NCBI RefSeq assembly: GCF_022201045.2
Contig: NC_068558.1
Location: 51,935,501 to 51,999,500 of the forward strand
Reading direction: 5' to 3'
Length of the DNA: 64,000 nucleotides
Source of the DNA: Citrus sinensis
Taxonomy: Eukaryota > Streptophyta > Magnoliopsida > Sapindales > Rutaceae
Numbering within the stretch: position 1 is the stretch's first letter; every line of letters starts with the position of its first letter. The notes under the pieces were generated by a model that made no database searches, had not been told where the DNA came from, and saw nothing but the letters and a program-made list of their open reading frames with translations. This document shows, piece by piece, positions 1-13,498 of the stretch. The position numbers were made by a program, and so were the translations under genes.

Positions 1-407
1 TTCCTCTTCCAAAACTAAATGAATACTGCTGTCACACTAGTAAAGATATTGCACGTGGTAAAAGTATATGACGTCCTCAGTAGAAAACGTATATGAAAGA
101 ACAAATTTTAGGACCTCTGCTTGTTCTAAGATTTATAGAATATACTTTTTTGTTGAGAGCCATACGTTGTGGTGTTATTTTGTTTGGATTGTCAAGTAAA
201 AAATTTTGTATTTTTTCTTCTTTCCTTAATAGCATAAGTTAAGAACAAACATCCAATGAATGTTTTGAACAAAATTTAGTTCATCAAGGAGAAACCATTT
301 CTTCTCCCTCCTCTTCCCCCCCCCCGATTGGACATTGTAAATGTAAACTTTTGATTATTATTTTCTTTTAATTGGCATTTTCTTTAACTGATTCTTGTTT
401 ATGGTAG

Positions 408-1452
408 GTCATCTTGCTAGCAATACTGAGGAACAGTGGGTTCACATTGATCCGTATTCAGCCATGAATGGAATTTCCCGCTTTTGTGAAAATGATTTCC
501 CATGGAGGTAAACTTGATTTTCATGTGTGTAAACAAAGTTTAGCCTTATTTTAACTGGTGTGAAAAAAATGAAAACATCAAAACGACAATATTTCTCTGC
601 TTTTGTGAGATTGACCATATGGGTATGATTATTGGTCAGTACATAATCAAGCCTACGTGGAGACACTGACATGAGTTATTAGAAAAAAAAAATTGACTTA
701 TTATTGTTGTACTAGGAAACTTACAGAAATTGGTGTTTAACGTAGTAGCGTACTAGCATGGGATCCAATATATTTATAATCCCAAGATTTGGTGATGAGA
801 TGAGCTGTATGTCACATTCAAGTAATTCAGTTATTTGCATTTCTCATATGAGCATTACTGTTCCATGTGGTGTACAGTAATCATATCTTCTATTTTCAAG
901 GTTGATCTATGTGGTTATGACAGTGCTACTCTGTAATGCAGATACTCCAAAGAAGAAAGTATTCCTCTGAAAGAATATCAAAATAGAAACTTCACCTATC
1001 TAATAAAGTAAGTAACCTATGATACTGAAGTTTTCTTCTTGACGTGGCTTTGGCCAAAAAATGCCATGAAATCAGTTTGGGGTTTTGCAATTTCTTTCCC
1101 ATCTTATAGGATATATAAGACAGCCAATTAGATGTGTGCGCACAACAGTAAGTGTTGTAAGGTGCCTCCTGTTAATTATCATTTTCCTTTTCCATTGCAG
1201 TGAGCATTTGTTAGTTGAGGGATACAAGTGTTTATTTTCCATGGATGGTTTCTCGAGGGTTCGTCCTCAGCTGAGGTTTCCACCCTTCTTATTGGTAGGT
1301 ACTCAATAGTACTTCACTTAGGAGTGAATATGATATTCAGATCTGAAAGATGTGTTATTCATGATTCTCTGCAGATTAAAGAGCCCAAAGTGTATGTTCA
1401 TGGAAATATAAAAAATGAGGATCTAATGAACAAAAACTGGCCAGGATGCTAG
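408..1452 (+). CDS. ALG12: ALG12-type dolichyl-P-Man:Man7GlcNAc2-PP-dolichol alpha-1,6-mannosyltransferase, C-terminal exons (partial at left edge)
   Basis: Four exons can be read with matching GT-AG phases: 408-507, 942-1007, 1201-1294 and 1375-1452 (TAG). The upstream exons lie outside the window. The joined C-terminal peptide contains VHIDPYSAMNGISRF, FPWRYSKEES, FTYLINEH and LRFPPFLLIKEPKVYVHG. These line up with the lumenal C-terminus of human ALG12 as I remember it (VHIDVAAAQTGVSRF, AWRYDKRED, then the LPPF segment). ALG12 is a multi-pass ER membrane enzyme that adds the eighth mannose to the lipid-linked N-glycan precursor. The membrane-spanning catalytic part is not in the window, so activity cannot be judged. 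The PPR gene follows about 2.4 kb downstream on the same strand, the order I recall for Arabidopsis At1g02145 and At1g02150. Confidence 0.85.
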
Positions 1453-3511
1453 TGAGTCTTCCAGATCATACGTTAAAAGTTTCCAAAATTGTAGATTTAT
1501 AAAAGAGATGGTTATTGTGGTTTCTCCAAATTTTTGCTCATTTGTAATGCTTTTCAGGTACCTGTGCTCTTTTATTATTTTCATATATCTGTTTAAAAGC
1601 GTCACAAGTTAGTTGAGATGTATTCTTTGCATGGCTTTATTTTGCGTTGTTAGTTATGCGAATTCCTGCATAGCTACGGTTGTGTTGTTATATGGTACAA
1701 TGGTAGTAGTCTACGCAACCTGGAACCAAGATGTTCCGACTTGTGCAACCAATAACACGTAAGATATTTGCTGAAAGTTATTTTAATCTACTGGTTTAAG
1801 CCATTTATTAACTCACAAAGCTTGGAGAATCGAAACTATACGCGTTGAAAGAGGTGATTTTAGGACAAACATAAATGAAGAAAAAACTCGCATAAATAAA
1901 TAAATGAAGAAAAAAGTAACCCCACCCACATGCTTTAGAGCAGCTTCCTAAAACTAGACTGATCCAGCCCTTCTTCTAAGCCGTTGCAGAGCATCACCGC
2001 TTCAGCCATTGTTTTTACCCTAACTGACAAATTGTAAAACAACCCCACTTGGAAATTCTCCTAAATTGTTTGTCTAAGGGCTTCTTAAGACTTTTTTTTT
2101 TTTGAAAGGTTTAAAGGTGATTTTAAAAAATTCAAAATTAATTTTAGTGTTTGGTAAATTTTTTTTATAAATTACTTTTGACTAAATCATTCTATTCTAT
2201 AATAGATTTGAAAAAGAGGGAATGAGTAGCTTTTGAAATTTTGATTTTAAAAATTATTTTTATACTTAATATAATTTTATATACATCTTTATATAAATTA
2301 TAAAATTATCATTATTAATTAGGAAATAAAATCATCAACTTATAAGAGATTATTATTATTATTATCAAATATAATGAGATAATAAGATAAAAAAATTAAT
2401 AATATAAAATATTTATTTTAATTATTAATTATTATATGTGCATAATAAAAAAAATATTTTATATGCATGTTTATAAATATTTAAATAAATTTTTTTCAAC
2501 GTTATATTTGATTAAAAAATTTATAATTTTAGAGTAGTTTAATACAGAGATTTATTAAACACATACATCTGTCTTCAAAATATTATTGTGCCTTTAAAAA
2601 TAAATTTTATCAAATGTTAATTAATTCTTTTTCAAATTGACTTACAGCGGATTATTTATAAAACACAATTAAAATTAATTAAAATATAAATTTTAATAAA
2701 TTTGAGACTGTATTTTATCTATATATATATATATAATTCTTTAATTAATGAAGGCATCCTCATTTTAATTAAAAATAAATAAATGTATGTATGTATGAGC
2801 TCCGATGTGATTTAACTCCGCCGTCTTGAGATCGAGATAATTGATATACAGTATGTATTTGTCAAACATGAAATAGCCTCGTTCGATATTTTTGCAATAA
2901 TTGTAAAAAAAAAAAAAAAATGTCATACGTATATTCTACTCGTCAACAAAAAAAAAATTGAACTACTTCTGACATTTTTACAGTTGCTGATTTTATGGCC
3001 TGTAATTATTGGTCATGCACAGCCATAAAAGATCAAACTTGATCAAAGTTCACATTTTAAAATATAATTATTCATATGAAAATTTATTATAGCACAACCT
3101 TATGTTATATAGCACGACCTCAAATTGTCGCAGGGACTTGAAAGCAACAAACGTAAAGTCGATGTAGAGCTTTGCTTTCTTGTTATTTTATATATGGGTT
3201 CAGTTACGTTGAACATCCCAACGCAGAGCAACTCTTAGAGTTATTAGATGTATATTATTACGATTATTTCAAATTCAGTTACTCACATTTAGCTGTATAT
3301 ATCCAACAGTTTTGGGGACTACATGCTCCAACGTAACAACTGCCTTTATATATATGTAAGTATGAAAAGGTTATTAAACTTGTAATAGTTTAATATGTAT
3401 GCATGTTGCTGTTCTGGTCCAATATCTAATATTATAAGCTTTATTAGAGTTCCAAAAAAAATACAATTTCATTGTACTATTAAACTCTACATTTAATAAC
3501 TTTTTCAAACT

Positions 3512-3545
<34 letters not shown>

Positions 3546-3810
3546 TGTATGTATGTATATTTAGATCTGGATTCTGGTCCAAGATCAAAATGCGGTGGGC
3601 GCGGCGCAAAATAAAAATATCGATGCGGGGTGGACATCGAAAATTGAAGATAAAGAGCGAGGCATCAATGTAATTACCGCTCTCGACTTATCACTTATCT
3701 CCAAGGCCCCGAACGAAAGCAAGTCTCCTTCGTTTCACAGTTGACGGTCATTAAAAATTGTAAAGCTTGCCTTGGCTTGTCTCCTCGAAGGGTCTGAGAG
3801 AAAGAAAGAA
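1453..3810. other. intergenic region between ALG12 and the PPR gene
   Basis: No coding exon was found on either strand. The first part should hold the ALG12 3' UTR. About 2080-2760 is extremely AT-rich and looks like decayed transposon or low-complexity DNA, but no ends were found. A 4-bp microsatellite lies at 3515-3560. The last 200 bases turn more GC-balanced and should hold the PPR promoter and 5' UTR. Confidence 0.6.
3515..3560. repeat. (ATGT)n microsatellite
   Basis: About eleven uninterrupted 4-bp ATGT units, about 250 bp upstream of the PPR start codon. It also produces a spurious repetitive reading frame on the - strand. Confidence 0.95.
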
Positions 3811-5849
3811 ATGATACTTCAACCGAGTCTGCACAATCACCATAAGATTTGTCTCTCACAGTCACGCACTCAACCTCTCCCCTGCAAAATCCCCAGATGT
3901 TTTACCCGTCTCCATCAGCAAAGTGCAATAAAGCACCAGAGACAGAAGCTGCCGGTCATCAAATGCTCGATGTCACAAATTCACAGCTATGGAACAGTGG
4001 ACTTCGAGAGAAGACCCATGATTAAATGGAACGCTATATTCAGGAAATTATCTCTTATGGACAACCCTCAACTGGGTTCTGCTTCTGTCTTGAATGATTG
4101 GGAGAAGGGCGGCAGAAGCCTCACCAAATGGGAGCTTTGTAGGGTTGTCAAAGAGTTGAGGAAGTTCAGGCGCTACAAACATGCTCTTGAGGTTGTCTTG
4201 GATTGCTCTGTTACTTGTTCTTTACTAAATGAAATTGATTGAAATCTTTTTATTTTTTGGGTTCTTCGGGTGGGTTTATGGTTCCCTTCTCTTCAAACGC
4301 ACACAGCTTTGTATATGCCTTTGAAAACCTAGTCTTCAATTTCTTAGTGTGTTTGATTGAAAAAATTGTTTAGAGCTGAATGATTAAGCTTGTCAGCTAG
4401 AACTTTAACCTTGTACCACAAAGATGTGGTGGTGATGCCGATGCACTGTGCGTACAGATATTAATGAACTGGTGATTTGATTGATGCCATGCGTCATAGT
4501 GCTATGATTGGATTTGGCTCCTCACCATCATTTTTGCTGTTCTAGTCAAGTGTTACAGAGTTTGATAAATGATATACCTTATATCATGGACATGTTTATT
4601 GAAATTTCTAACATTCTTGCAGGTATATGACTGGATGAACAATAGAGGAGAGAGGTTCAGATTATCTGCGAGTGATGCTGCTATTCAATTAGACCTAATC
4701 GCCAAAGTGCATGGAGTTGCCAGTGCTGAAGATTTTTTCCTAAGTCTTCCTGATACTTTGAAGGACAGGAGAGTATATGGGGCTCTTTTGAATGCCTATG
4801 TGCGGGCTAGGATGAGAGGAAATGCTGAATTACTAATCGACAAAATGAGAGATAAAGGTTATGCTGTGCACTCACTTCCATACAATGTGATGATGACTCT
4901 TTATATGAAAATCAAAGAATATGATGAAGTTGAGTCAATGGTTTCTGAAATGAAGGAGAAGGGCATACGACTGGATGTATATTCTTACAACATTTGGTTA
5001 TCATCTTGTGGATCCCAAGGATCCACAGAAAAGATGGAGGGGGTATTTGAACTGATGAAAGTGGATAAAGCCGTTAATCCGAATTGGACTACATTTAGCA
5101 CAATGGCAACAATGTATATTAAGATGGGACAGGTTGAAAAAGCTGAGGAGAGCTTGAGGAGGGTTGAGAGTAGAATTACTGGTCGGGATAGGGTACCATA
5201 CCACTATCTCTTAAGTCTATACGGCAGTGTTGGTAAAAAAGAGGAGGTGTATAGGGTGTGGAATCTTTACAGATCAGTTTTTCCTGGTGTTACAAATTTG
5301 GGGTACCATGCCATGATCTCTTCTTTGGCTAGGATTGGGGATATTGAAGGGATGGAAAAGATATTCGAGGAGTGGTTGTCAGTAAAGTCATCTTATGACC
5401 CTAGGATAGCAAATCTTATGATGAGCTGGTATGTTAAAGAAGGGAATTTTGATAAGGCTGAGGCTTTCTTTAATAGCATAATTGAAGAGGGAGGAAAGCC
5501 AAACTCAACTTCATGGGAAACTCTTGCCGAAGGGCATATCAGAGAGAGGAGGATTCTGGAGGCTTTGTCTTGCTTGAAGGGAGCTTTTGCAGCTGAGGGA
5601 GCCAAGAGTTGGAGGCCGAAGCCTGTAAATGTCATTAACTTTTTCAAGGCTTGTGAGGAAGAATCTGATATGGGAAGCAAGGAGGCCTTTGTAGCATTGT
5701 TAAGACAACCGGGTTACCGTAAAGAGAAAGATTATATGTCACTCATTGGCTTAACTGATGAAGCTGTTGCTGAAAATAACAAGAAGAATGATGAAGACAG
5801 TGATGAAGATTCTGAAATGCTTCTCAGCCAACTGCAGTTTGCAGAATAG
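3811..5849 (+). CDS. P-type pentatricopeptide repeat protein (At1g02150-like), two exons
   Basis: Exon 1 is 3811-4191 and exon 2 is 4623-5849, joined in phase 0 (CTTGAG|GTTGTC donor, TTGCAG|GTATAT acceptor), giving 535 residues. The ATG at 3811 begins MILQPSLHNHHK; the frame is open further upstream but has no earlier ATG. The basic, Ser-rich first 45 residues look like an organelle transit peptide. From about residue 110 the protein is a run of helix-turn-helix PPR units of about 35 residues, for example VYGALLNAYVRARMRGNAEL, YNVMMTLYMKIKEYDEVESM and ATMYIKMGQVEKAEESL. There is no E, DYW or SMR domain, so it is P-class and expected to bind organellar RNA. The C-terminus is acidic (NDEDSDEDSEM). 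Length and N-terminal sequence resemble Arabidopsis At1g02150 (about 524 residues from memory). The RNA target is unknown. Confidence 0.9.
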
Positions 5850-5920
5850 CCTGTTTTATATACATATAAAGCCTTCATTTGAGCCCAACCTGGAAGTTTT
5901 TACGGTAGCATTATGTTTCA

Positions 5921-6036
5921 AAGTGCTTTCTCCTGCTCACACTGTCACAGCGGTCAGAAAATGTGGGAGTCGAAAACTTTCTATGCTCCTTAGACGGTTG
6001 AGTAGACGTGTGAAGTTTAGACCCAATGGAGTTTCC
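5921..6036 (+). repeat. 115-bp dispersed direct repeat, copy A (in the PPR 3' flank)
   Basis: This block shares the same order of words with 7451-7564: AGTGCTTTC, CTGCTCACA, ATGTGGGAGTCGAAAACTTT, GAGTAGA and AATGGAGTTTC in this copy. Identity stops abruptly on both sides. It begins about 70 bases after the PPR stop codon and is probably within that gene's 3' UTR. Confidence 0.75.
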
Positions 6037-7450
6037 TAATCGTACTATTTGTTTAGTACCAGATCATAGGAATTTCGCCATAGCCTTATAATTGGTTCAT
6101 AGCTGATTAGTATTGCCGCTTTATTTAATGCTTTATCAGTTCCATTTTCTCTTTTTCAAATATTTTTTGTGTTGTGTTTCTATTGATCTTTATATATTGA
6201 GCTCTGTCTTTAATGCTGTGAGTACATTTTGGATTTAGATTCTGGAGTGGGGAGTCCTCAGAATCAATTTTTCACGTTCCTTTAAAGTGGGCAGTGTAGG
6301 AGTCTGACTATATTGAGCCCAGTCATTAAGTACTTGTCCTCGACCCTCCCATAAATTTGCAGACTCGAAATTCCATTTAAATCAAAGATACATTTAAAGG
6401 CAGTCTAATTGAAGTTCCTTGCTATAAAATCGAAGTTATTTTCGAGAATAAATTCATTTTAAAAAATGGATTTTTAGCAAGAAAAATGATTGAACAAAAT
6501 TTAGCCATTCGTAGAAATAAAAAATAAAAAAATTATGTTCACAGTTGTCTTTCACTCCTAAATTTCATGTCTTCGTGGTACATATTTTGTGAGGCTGACT
6601 TCAAAGTAAATTGAGGAGTAACTATTTGTTTCTTGACTTTAATTTTAGTACATATTTTCAATCTCCACATATGGGTAAATATGCACACTTTTGTTCTCTC
6701 ATTTTTGTATGCTCTCTTCAAAAATTTTTTTTTTTTTTAATCCTTTTGTTCTTTGCGGGCGATTAAGTTGTGTGATTTTAAAATATAATTGAAAAAGAAA
6801 ATGGAAGAAGAAGAAGAAGAAGTAAGGAAGCAGAGAGATGATGGGTTACACCGTCTTCACTCTTAAGATATGACAGAGAAGGGGGACAAATTGGAAATTA
6901 AATGGGGTTTGATATTCTATTTTAAAAAGTGAGGTTAAATGAGATAAATGGAGGAGATTAATACCACCACTCTTAAACTTAGAAATTAAGAGTAATGATA
7001 GATATCTTAAATTTTATTTAAATAATCTGTTATTTATTAAGCAGTTTATAATTTTTAACAAAATTTAAGTGAATTAATTATATTATCTCATTAACCATTA
7101 ATAGTAGTACTATTGGACTTTTTATAAATAATAATGCTTAAGATTCTATCATTTGAGTTCAAGCTTAAGTTCTAATATTATGTGTCATTTATCTATTGGA
7201 TAATAAATATAATATTATTTATTACTTATTTTTTATCATCTAATTTATGAATGTCACATCAGTTGAAACTAAATTGGGATCCCTAACATTACACTTTTAT
7301 AAATCTCATTTTAGTTCTAAAATTACCTTATCTCCCTCTTCTGCAGATGAACTTTTAAAATATGGCGGTCTTCATCCGTCAATCTCTTGAGCATACTACT
7401 TCAACAAACAGTAAGAATTAAGATAAATAAAAAAGAAAGTTCCAATTCAG

Positions 7451-7564
7451 AGTGCTTTCTTCTGCTCACAGAGTCACAACGGCCAAATATGTGGGAGTCG
7501 AAAACTTTCTCTGCTCTTTAGAAAGTCGAGTAGAGTGTGAAATTTAGACTCAATAGAGTTTCAT
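7451..7564 (+). repeat. 115-bp dispersed direct repeat, copy B
   Basis: Diverged second copy of 5921-6036, about 1.5 kb downstream in the same orientation, with scattered substitutions and small indels. It encodes nothing recognisable. It could be an old local duplication or two members of a dispersed family. Confidence 0.75.
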
Positions 7565-8162
7565 AGGAACAAAACCATGAAAGTGATAATTTTTTTCCCC
7601 TGTAAATCTATATAAAATTATAAATATTTGTCTCAATTTGAAAATAAAATTAAAAAAAAAGTCCAATTCAAATGCCACGAATAATATGTAGTGGAATTCA
7701 TGAAGAAAAAGAATCCAGGGCCAAAGAGAGTGAAAGATAAGTTTTTAATTTGCTTGAAATTATGTAGAGAGAACAAGAATTTTGAGATTTTAAAATTCTA
7801 ATAATTATTGTACTTTTAAAATAGGTGTAGACAAGAATTTAGGAAGTTTAAATAGTCCATCCAAACTCAATATGTATTTATCCATTGTTTTAAGGGGTGT
7901 GGCGAGATTTTTTTTTTTCATTTTTTTTATAAAGTTATTGATATGCTAATAACACTACTCTTATGATGCATTTAATTTTTCGAGTGAGAGTAGGGAGTAT
8001 GGATTCAGAAGAAGAAGAAAGAGGTACATTAAAAAAAAAAAAAGTGATGAAGAGGATGAGGAAGCATAATAAACGAAGATGAAGGGAAAAAATTAAAATT
8101 AAGAAAAAAGAGAAGAAGAAGAAAAAACTTTAAAATTTAATTAGATATCATGGCTAATCTTT

Positions 8163-10285
8163 AATCTTTATTAAGCTACTTGACAAAATAAGCCGTCGGT
8201 GGGAAATTTAATTCAAAAGACATGATTAAAAAAAGAAAATGCCCAAAAACCAATAGCATGTGCGGCAGGAGCCGAACAAATACGAATACAATTTCATTCG
8301 TACAGCTGATCTCCAAAATCCTGGGCTTATGCTTGGAGTTGGAGGGAGGCCTTACTACAAGAATGCAATTGAATAAAGAATGTGTAAGTGAAGTGGGCAT
8401 GTTTTAATTTAATCCATTACGTATGTATGGTCTTTAATCTTTATATTATACATACATAAATATAGTAATTGTTTATTTTATTTGTGAACTGTGGTACAAA
8501 TTATATGATGTAAGGGAGAATTCACATGGGACAGCACATGGCTTGGGGATTCAAATACGTAACTGCCACCGACACGCGATTAATCCCACACCCATTTCCT
8601 AAATACAACTAATTTTCTTGTCAATTTGTTTTTTTTTTCTTCCTTCTCATGCCCTTGATCCTTAATTACTTTTTTCTATTACTATTATTATTTTGTCGAG
8701 TTTAAACTATCTTATAACCACTATATATGCTACAACAATCAGACCATTTTCATTAGATTTACAAACTTACGAGTTAATTTGAATTGAAATGTCTAATGCA
8801 AACTCTCAAAAGTGTTACAAAATTTGTGATCATTAGATTATAATTATTGCGTTGTATATACATATTGTTTATAAAATAGTCCGAACTAGGGTATCATAGT
8901 TGTATGAATCAATTTAAATGATAATGGATTTGGGGTACTATGGTCCATTTGATGAAATAACTATTGTTATGGACCATCACGTTAGAAGCTTGGAAGTTAT
9001 TGGTGCGCTTGTTGATTGGTAATCAAAATAAGAAATGTAAATTAGAATAAGTTGTTTACTTAAAATGTAAGAATTGAAATAAAAATGAATTTATATTGTT
9101 ATTGATGTATTTACTTTATCTTAAAATTAAAATGAATACTGTTGTTGTTATTATTAACATTTAACTAACAACAAAGATTGAAGAGAAGGGTGCTGTTGGA
9201 TTTGCAGACAGATTATGCAAATCTATTTGGATCTTTCAATCTGGCGGCTACTTAAACATGCCCTGAACCCGAGCCATGCACGAACCATAAACGCATAATT
9301 TTGAGCATACATGTATTTGGAGCATGTACTTCATGCTGTGGACCAGCATAGCAAATCCCATGTTCTATCACGAAATTGTAATTTGTGAGGACTCATTCAT
9401 CACACATGCAAGATCTCAAAAATGTGGAACCCACAAATTAAATTAAAAAATTTCACATGTAATCACATGATGGGTACGACATGCCATTGCCATCGCCATT
9501 ACCACAAATAAATCACCGTAAACTTCAATTTCATCCGTCTCTTTTCAAGATAAAGATACTAATCCACTATGATACCCACCAGTATCCACTATGATACCCA
9601 CCTTTCGTTCCCTCTCACACAGATCAAACTTTGAAATTAAATAATCATAACCCAACTCAAAAGCCCAAAACTTGCACCTCAAAAAGAACTCAAAAGATTC
9701 AATACCCCACTAATTGGGACATGCTAGTCATAATTCAAATTCTCGAGGGCTCTTTTAATTTGTTCAAAAATAGTTGGATATATATAAATTGGCTATATAT
9801 ATATATATATACAATTTATAAAAGCAATTCAAATTAAACTTTTCCAATTTTAATATAAAAAAAAGATCACCTTTAATAATAATGCTATAAAGTATAATCA
9901 CATGTTAATTCGGCATATCAACCGCATCAAATATATGTCTATATAGACGATCGACTATGTTTGTTGATGGTGTTTCTCTTAGGCATTATTATCTGAATGA
10001 TTTTTTTTTTTAACTGAAAAGAGGGAGAGAGAGAAATTTAATTTATAACATTTTTATTTTTTATTTTTGGGTGAGAAAACGAGCATAACACAAAACTAAT
10101 GCTTTACGACATGAGAATTTAGAACATTTTTATAAATTACCATAAATTTGGGTTATTTCATTAAATTTCCGTAAAAGTTGCCACCCATTGACCACCGAAC
10201 CTGTTTCTTTCTTTTTTCTTAAAACCTTAAATAGCTCAACTTGAGCATTGACAAAACTCCACGCAGAAAAAGTTTTTGCTCATCA
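8163..10285 (+). other. upstream region of cyclin copy 1
   Basis: About 2.1 kb without a credible exon. It holds a 19-bp direct repeat (ATCCACTATGATACCCACC) at 9562-9580 and 9584-9602, and AT-rich tracts. A TTAAATAG box about 60 bases before the cyclin ATG is a possible TATA element. Its left end is the duplication breakpoint. Confidence 0.5.
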
Positions 10286-11380
10286 ATGGCAGAGCTAGAG
10301 AATCCGAATGTAATGACAAAGCTCATCACTTTTCTCTCTTCTTTCCTTCAAAGGGTTTCCGAATCTAACGACATTAACTGTCGGTTTCAGCCTCAAAAAA
10401 TCTCAGTCTTTCATGGCCTAACTCGCCCTTCAATCTCAATTCAAAGCTATCTTGAAAGAATTTTCAAGTATGCAAACTGTAGCCCTTCTTGTTTCATCGT
10501 TGCATATGTTTATCTTGATCGGTTCGTTCAAAGGCAACCCTCGCTGCCAATCAATTCTTTCAATGTTCATCGCTTGCTTATCACCAGTGTCATGGTTGCT
10601 GCTAAGTTCTTGGATGACATGTAAGTTATAAGCTATGAATTTCTTGAATTTGAAATCGGGTTTTGTTGATTTTCTTGAAATTTGATGCATACACAGTTTA
10701 GCTTTAATTTAGTGAATTTTGATATCTTCTAGAGCTTCTGGCTATAATCTCGAAGAATTTTGTGAAGCATTTTGAATTTTCTACTTCCCAAATCCCAACT
10801 AAATCTAGTCGTGTGAATCCCTTGCTGGTTTCCAGATAAACAGCCAAAATGCATATATATACATATATATATATATGATGTATGATGGATGAAGATGTTT
10901 CTGTAAGTGTGCAAATTGTTTAATTAAAAATCAATAACTCCTTTTATCACCATACCAATGTAAATGCATGTGCTTTAAAAGTTGAGGCAATTGGCAAATC
11001 CATTTTCATGTCTCTTTTAGTAACTCACATTTTGCATTTTTGACTTTTTACAAACTAAGGTTCTTTCTTTCTTTTTCAAATAATTAATTTTCAGGTACTA
11101 CAACAATGCTTACTATGCAAAAGTTGGAGGAATCAGCACAATAGAAATGAACTTTCTTGAATTGGACTTTCTATTTGGATTGAGTTTCCATTTAAATGTG
11201 ACCCCAAATGCTTTTCACACTTACTGTACCTATCTTCAAAGAGAGATGCTACTGCTACAGCCTCCACTAAATGTAGCAGAATCATCTTTAAGCATTGCAA
11301 GATCAGCGAAGCTCCACTCGTGTTTCAACGAAGACGAAACCACCTCACAACAAAAGCAACAACAGCAACTTGCTGTTTAA
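10286..11380 (+). CDS. CYCU4-1: Cyclin-U4-1-like (P-type cyclin), copy 1
   Basis: Exon 1 is 10286-10620 and exon 2 is 11095-11380 (TAA), joined inside a Met codon, giving 206 residues. The ATG at 10286 gives MAELENPNVMTKLITFLSS, the start I remember for Arabidopsis CYCU4;1 (At2g44740). The cyclin box covers about residues 20-150: ISVFHGLTRPSISIQSYLER, CSPSCFIVAYVYLDRF, LPINSFNVHRLLITSVMVAA, KFLDD, then YYNNAYYAKVGGI and FLELDFLFGLSF. U/P-type cyclins resemble yeast PHO80, bind A-type CDKs and have been linked to phosphate and brassinosteroid responses; that role is family knowledge. The tail is Gln-rich and ends QQQQLAV. The protein is identical to copy 2 at 27131. Confidence 0.95.
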
Positions 11381-13462
11381 AAGCTTTAATGCAAAGCTGT
11401 CAGTGTAGTTAGAAATAGAGAGTAGTGACTGTGTTTTACTCTTGCTCATTTTTTTGAGTTGGCAGACACAGTGGACTCATAATTTGGTGTACTATAAACT
11501 TTTGTTTTATGTCTTGTATTTGTTTTCTTTTCTGGGTTTTGGATTTCAAATTATTTGGTGCTTGTAAAGTACAGATATTGTAGTTTCTTCTTTACAGTCT
11601 GGCTAATAACAAAGTCTCTAATGTAAATTAATTCATTAATCTTGTGGCTTCTCATGCATATGATGTTGTGCATTCTCTTTAACTTTTTGGAGGTGCCTAT
11701 CAAAAGTCCAGACAGGGTTGCAAAATTGGGAAAGAAAATGAGTGGTGACTGGTGAGCGAGAGAGGAATGTAGGGGCAACAAGGGTAGGTGACAAAAGCGA
11801 ATAATGTAGTACGTGTAGGTAAGTACAAATTTTATAATTTGTTGTGATCGTTTATTTATTTATTTATTTAATAATTTGTTCGTTTTTTGACAGTTGTACT
11901 GATTCTTCACGGGGAGACACTTGGACGAGCGAACATGTGCGAGTGCAATCATGGATGAAAGTTTTTAAGACTTTGGAGAGGATGAAAGGGAGAGATGTTG
12001 AGCAGCTTGAGCTAGCTAGCACTTACCCTCATTTGCAACATGGCAATTTGGTCACATTAAGCCCATTTTAGTTGACCAATTTATCATGCTATTGCAACAT
12101 CTAAATCTTTACGAGCAGTCTTTATCTAGTGTGAAAAATGCGGATGCATTAAAACACAGAAAAATATATTCAAAGTTTGTATTTAAAATGTCCAGCCTAG
12201 ACAACTATTATTTTTACAAGTATAATTTTTTTTTTTGAAAAATACTATGAATCTAATTTAGATGCTCTAAATCAATGAGCAAGACAATAATACCAAATTT
12301 TGTAGGCCAAGGTTTAGAGTTGTACTCTTTCAGAGGTGTTCCCTCATTTGATCATAAATTTACCTATAACAATGTGAAATTCCCTTTTCTATATTTTCTT
12401 CACTAAAATAACTAAAAAAAACATACAATTTTTTTACAACACCCTTTTAGTATAAATTCTCCAATACTCGTTAAACCTCTGTTCTTTTACCTAATCCTTA
12501 GTGTTCAGGCATTAATCAAATGAAAAATAAAGACCTAAAGTGTAATTGAAAAGTTTAAGAAATTTGTATTTTCAACGAATTTAACCGTTGAAAGAACTCA
12601 ACATCGGTGGTGGAAGAAGAAAATAGGTGAAAGAAAGTTGGTAGAAATCATCCTTGAAAGAGTGAAATACATGTTCTTGCATATTTATCACTCTCGTGCC
12701 AATTTCACTTGAGAGGTAAAGAAACCAAAATGCTTCTTGTTCAATGCTTAAAAAAGAAGATGTCCAGGCCGTTATTGTTACTGATCCTGCAGAACCAAAG
12801 AAGTTTTTGGGCTTGCCATCTACTCCCGGCTAGGGTTAAAACTTAATACAGCGATTTAACTCAGGTTAAAACAATAAATATGTTGAAGGGGCTGCAAGAG
12901 GACTTTGAGGGGGCTGCCAATAGCACGTCTAATTTCCCAAAGCTTTATAGAGACAAACATTGAACTGGCCTGTGTCTAGAACATTACCTAAAGCCCAGCC
13001 CAAACCCATTCTAAGAAGCTAGAATTAGCTATGTCGTGGGTCCATGATAAAATTAAAAAAAAAAAAAATCCTTTTAAAACCCCTCTATTGATTTTATTCT
13101 TTTAAAATAAAATATATATCTCTCTTTCTCTCTCTCCCTCTCTACTCTTACAATAAAGGGTAATGATATTTGTATCTTTAACCCCGACTTTTTAATTATC
13201 TCCTTTATTTCCCAAATTACCATCTTTTTGAAAATAAATAAACAATTCTTTTTTTCTCTCCCATTTGCTTTCTCTGAAAGTCTCAATCTCTTAGATTATC
13301 AATTTCTGAAATTTGAGCCGAAAGTAAATTGAAGGTGAAATTTTTCAGAAAGGATGTTAATATGAAGAAGCCCGAAGAGATTACCATTGAGAAGAAGTCC
13401 AAGAAGTCCAAAAACCTCTTTCATCCTCTGTACTTTCGTTTGTCAATTTAATTAATTAATCA

Positions 13463-13498
<36 letters not shown>

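Larger units (their letters stand above)
5850..8162. other. intergenic region between the PPR gene and duplicated unit 1
   Basis: No gene was found. It contains the PPR 3' UTR, two copies of a block of about 115 bp (listed separately), A-rich and GAA-rich low-complexity stretches near 6780-6830 and 7990-8130, and otherwise AT-rich unique-looking DNA. It ends at the left breakpoint of the tandem duplication. Confidence 0.6.

Noticed and set aside
2080-2760. Possible transposon in the AT-rich block between ALG12 and the PPR gene
   Set aside because: Inverted ends could not be aligned beyond what AT-richness gives by chance.
11844-12071. 75-residue + strand open frame downstream of the cyclin gene, preceded by a good-looking acceptor (TTTTTTGACAG)
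   Set aside because: No family resemblance, starts in low-complexity TTTA repeats, and no partner exon or donor was found. It is present in both units only because of the duplication.
12744-12832. Short frame reading EDVQAVIVTDPAEPKKFLG, faintly like a malic-enzyme motif
   Set aside because: Too short, lacks the following conserved glycines, and no adjoining exon matches. Chance similarity is likely.
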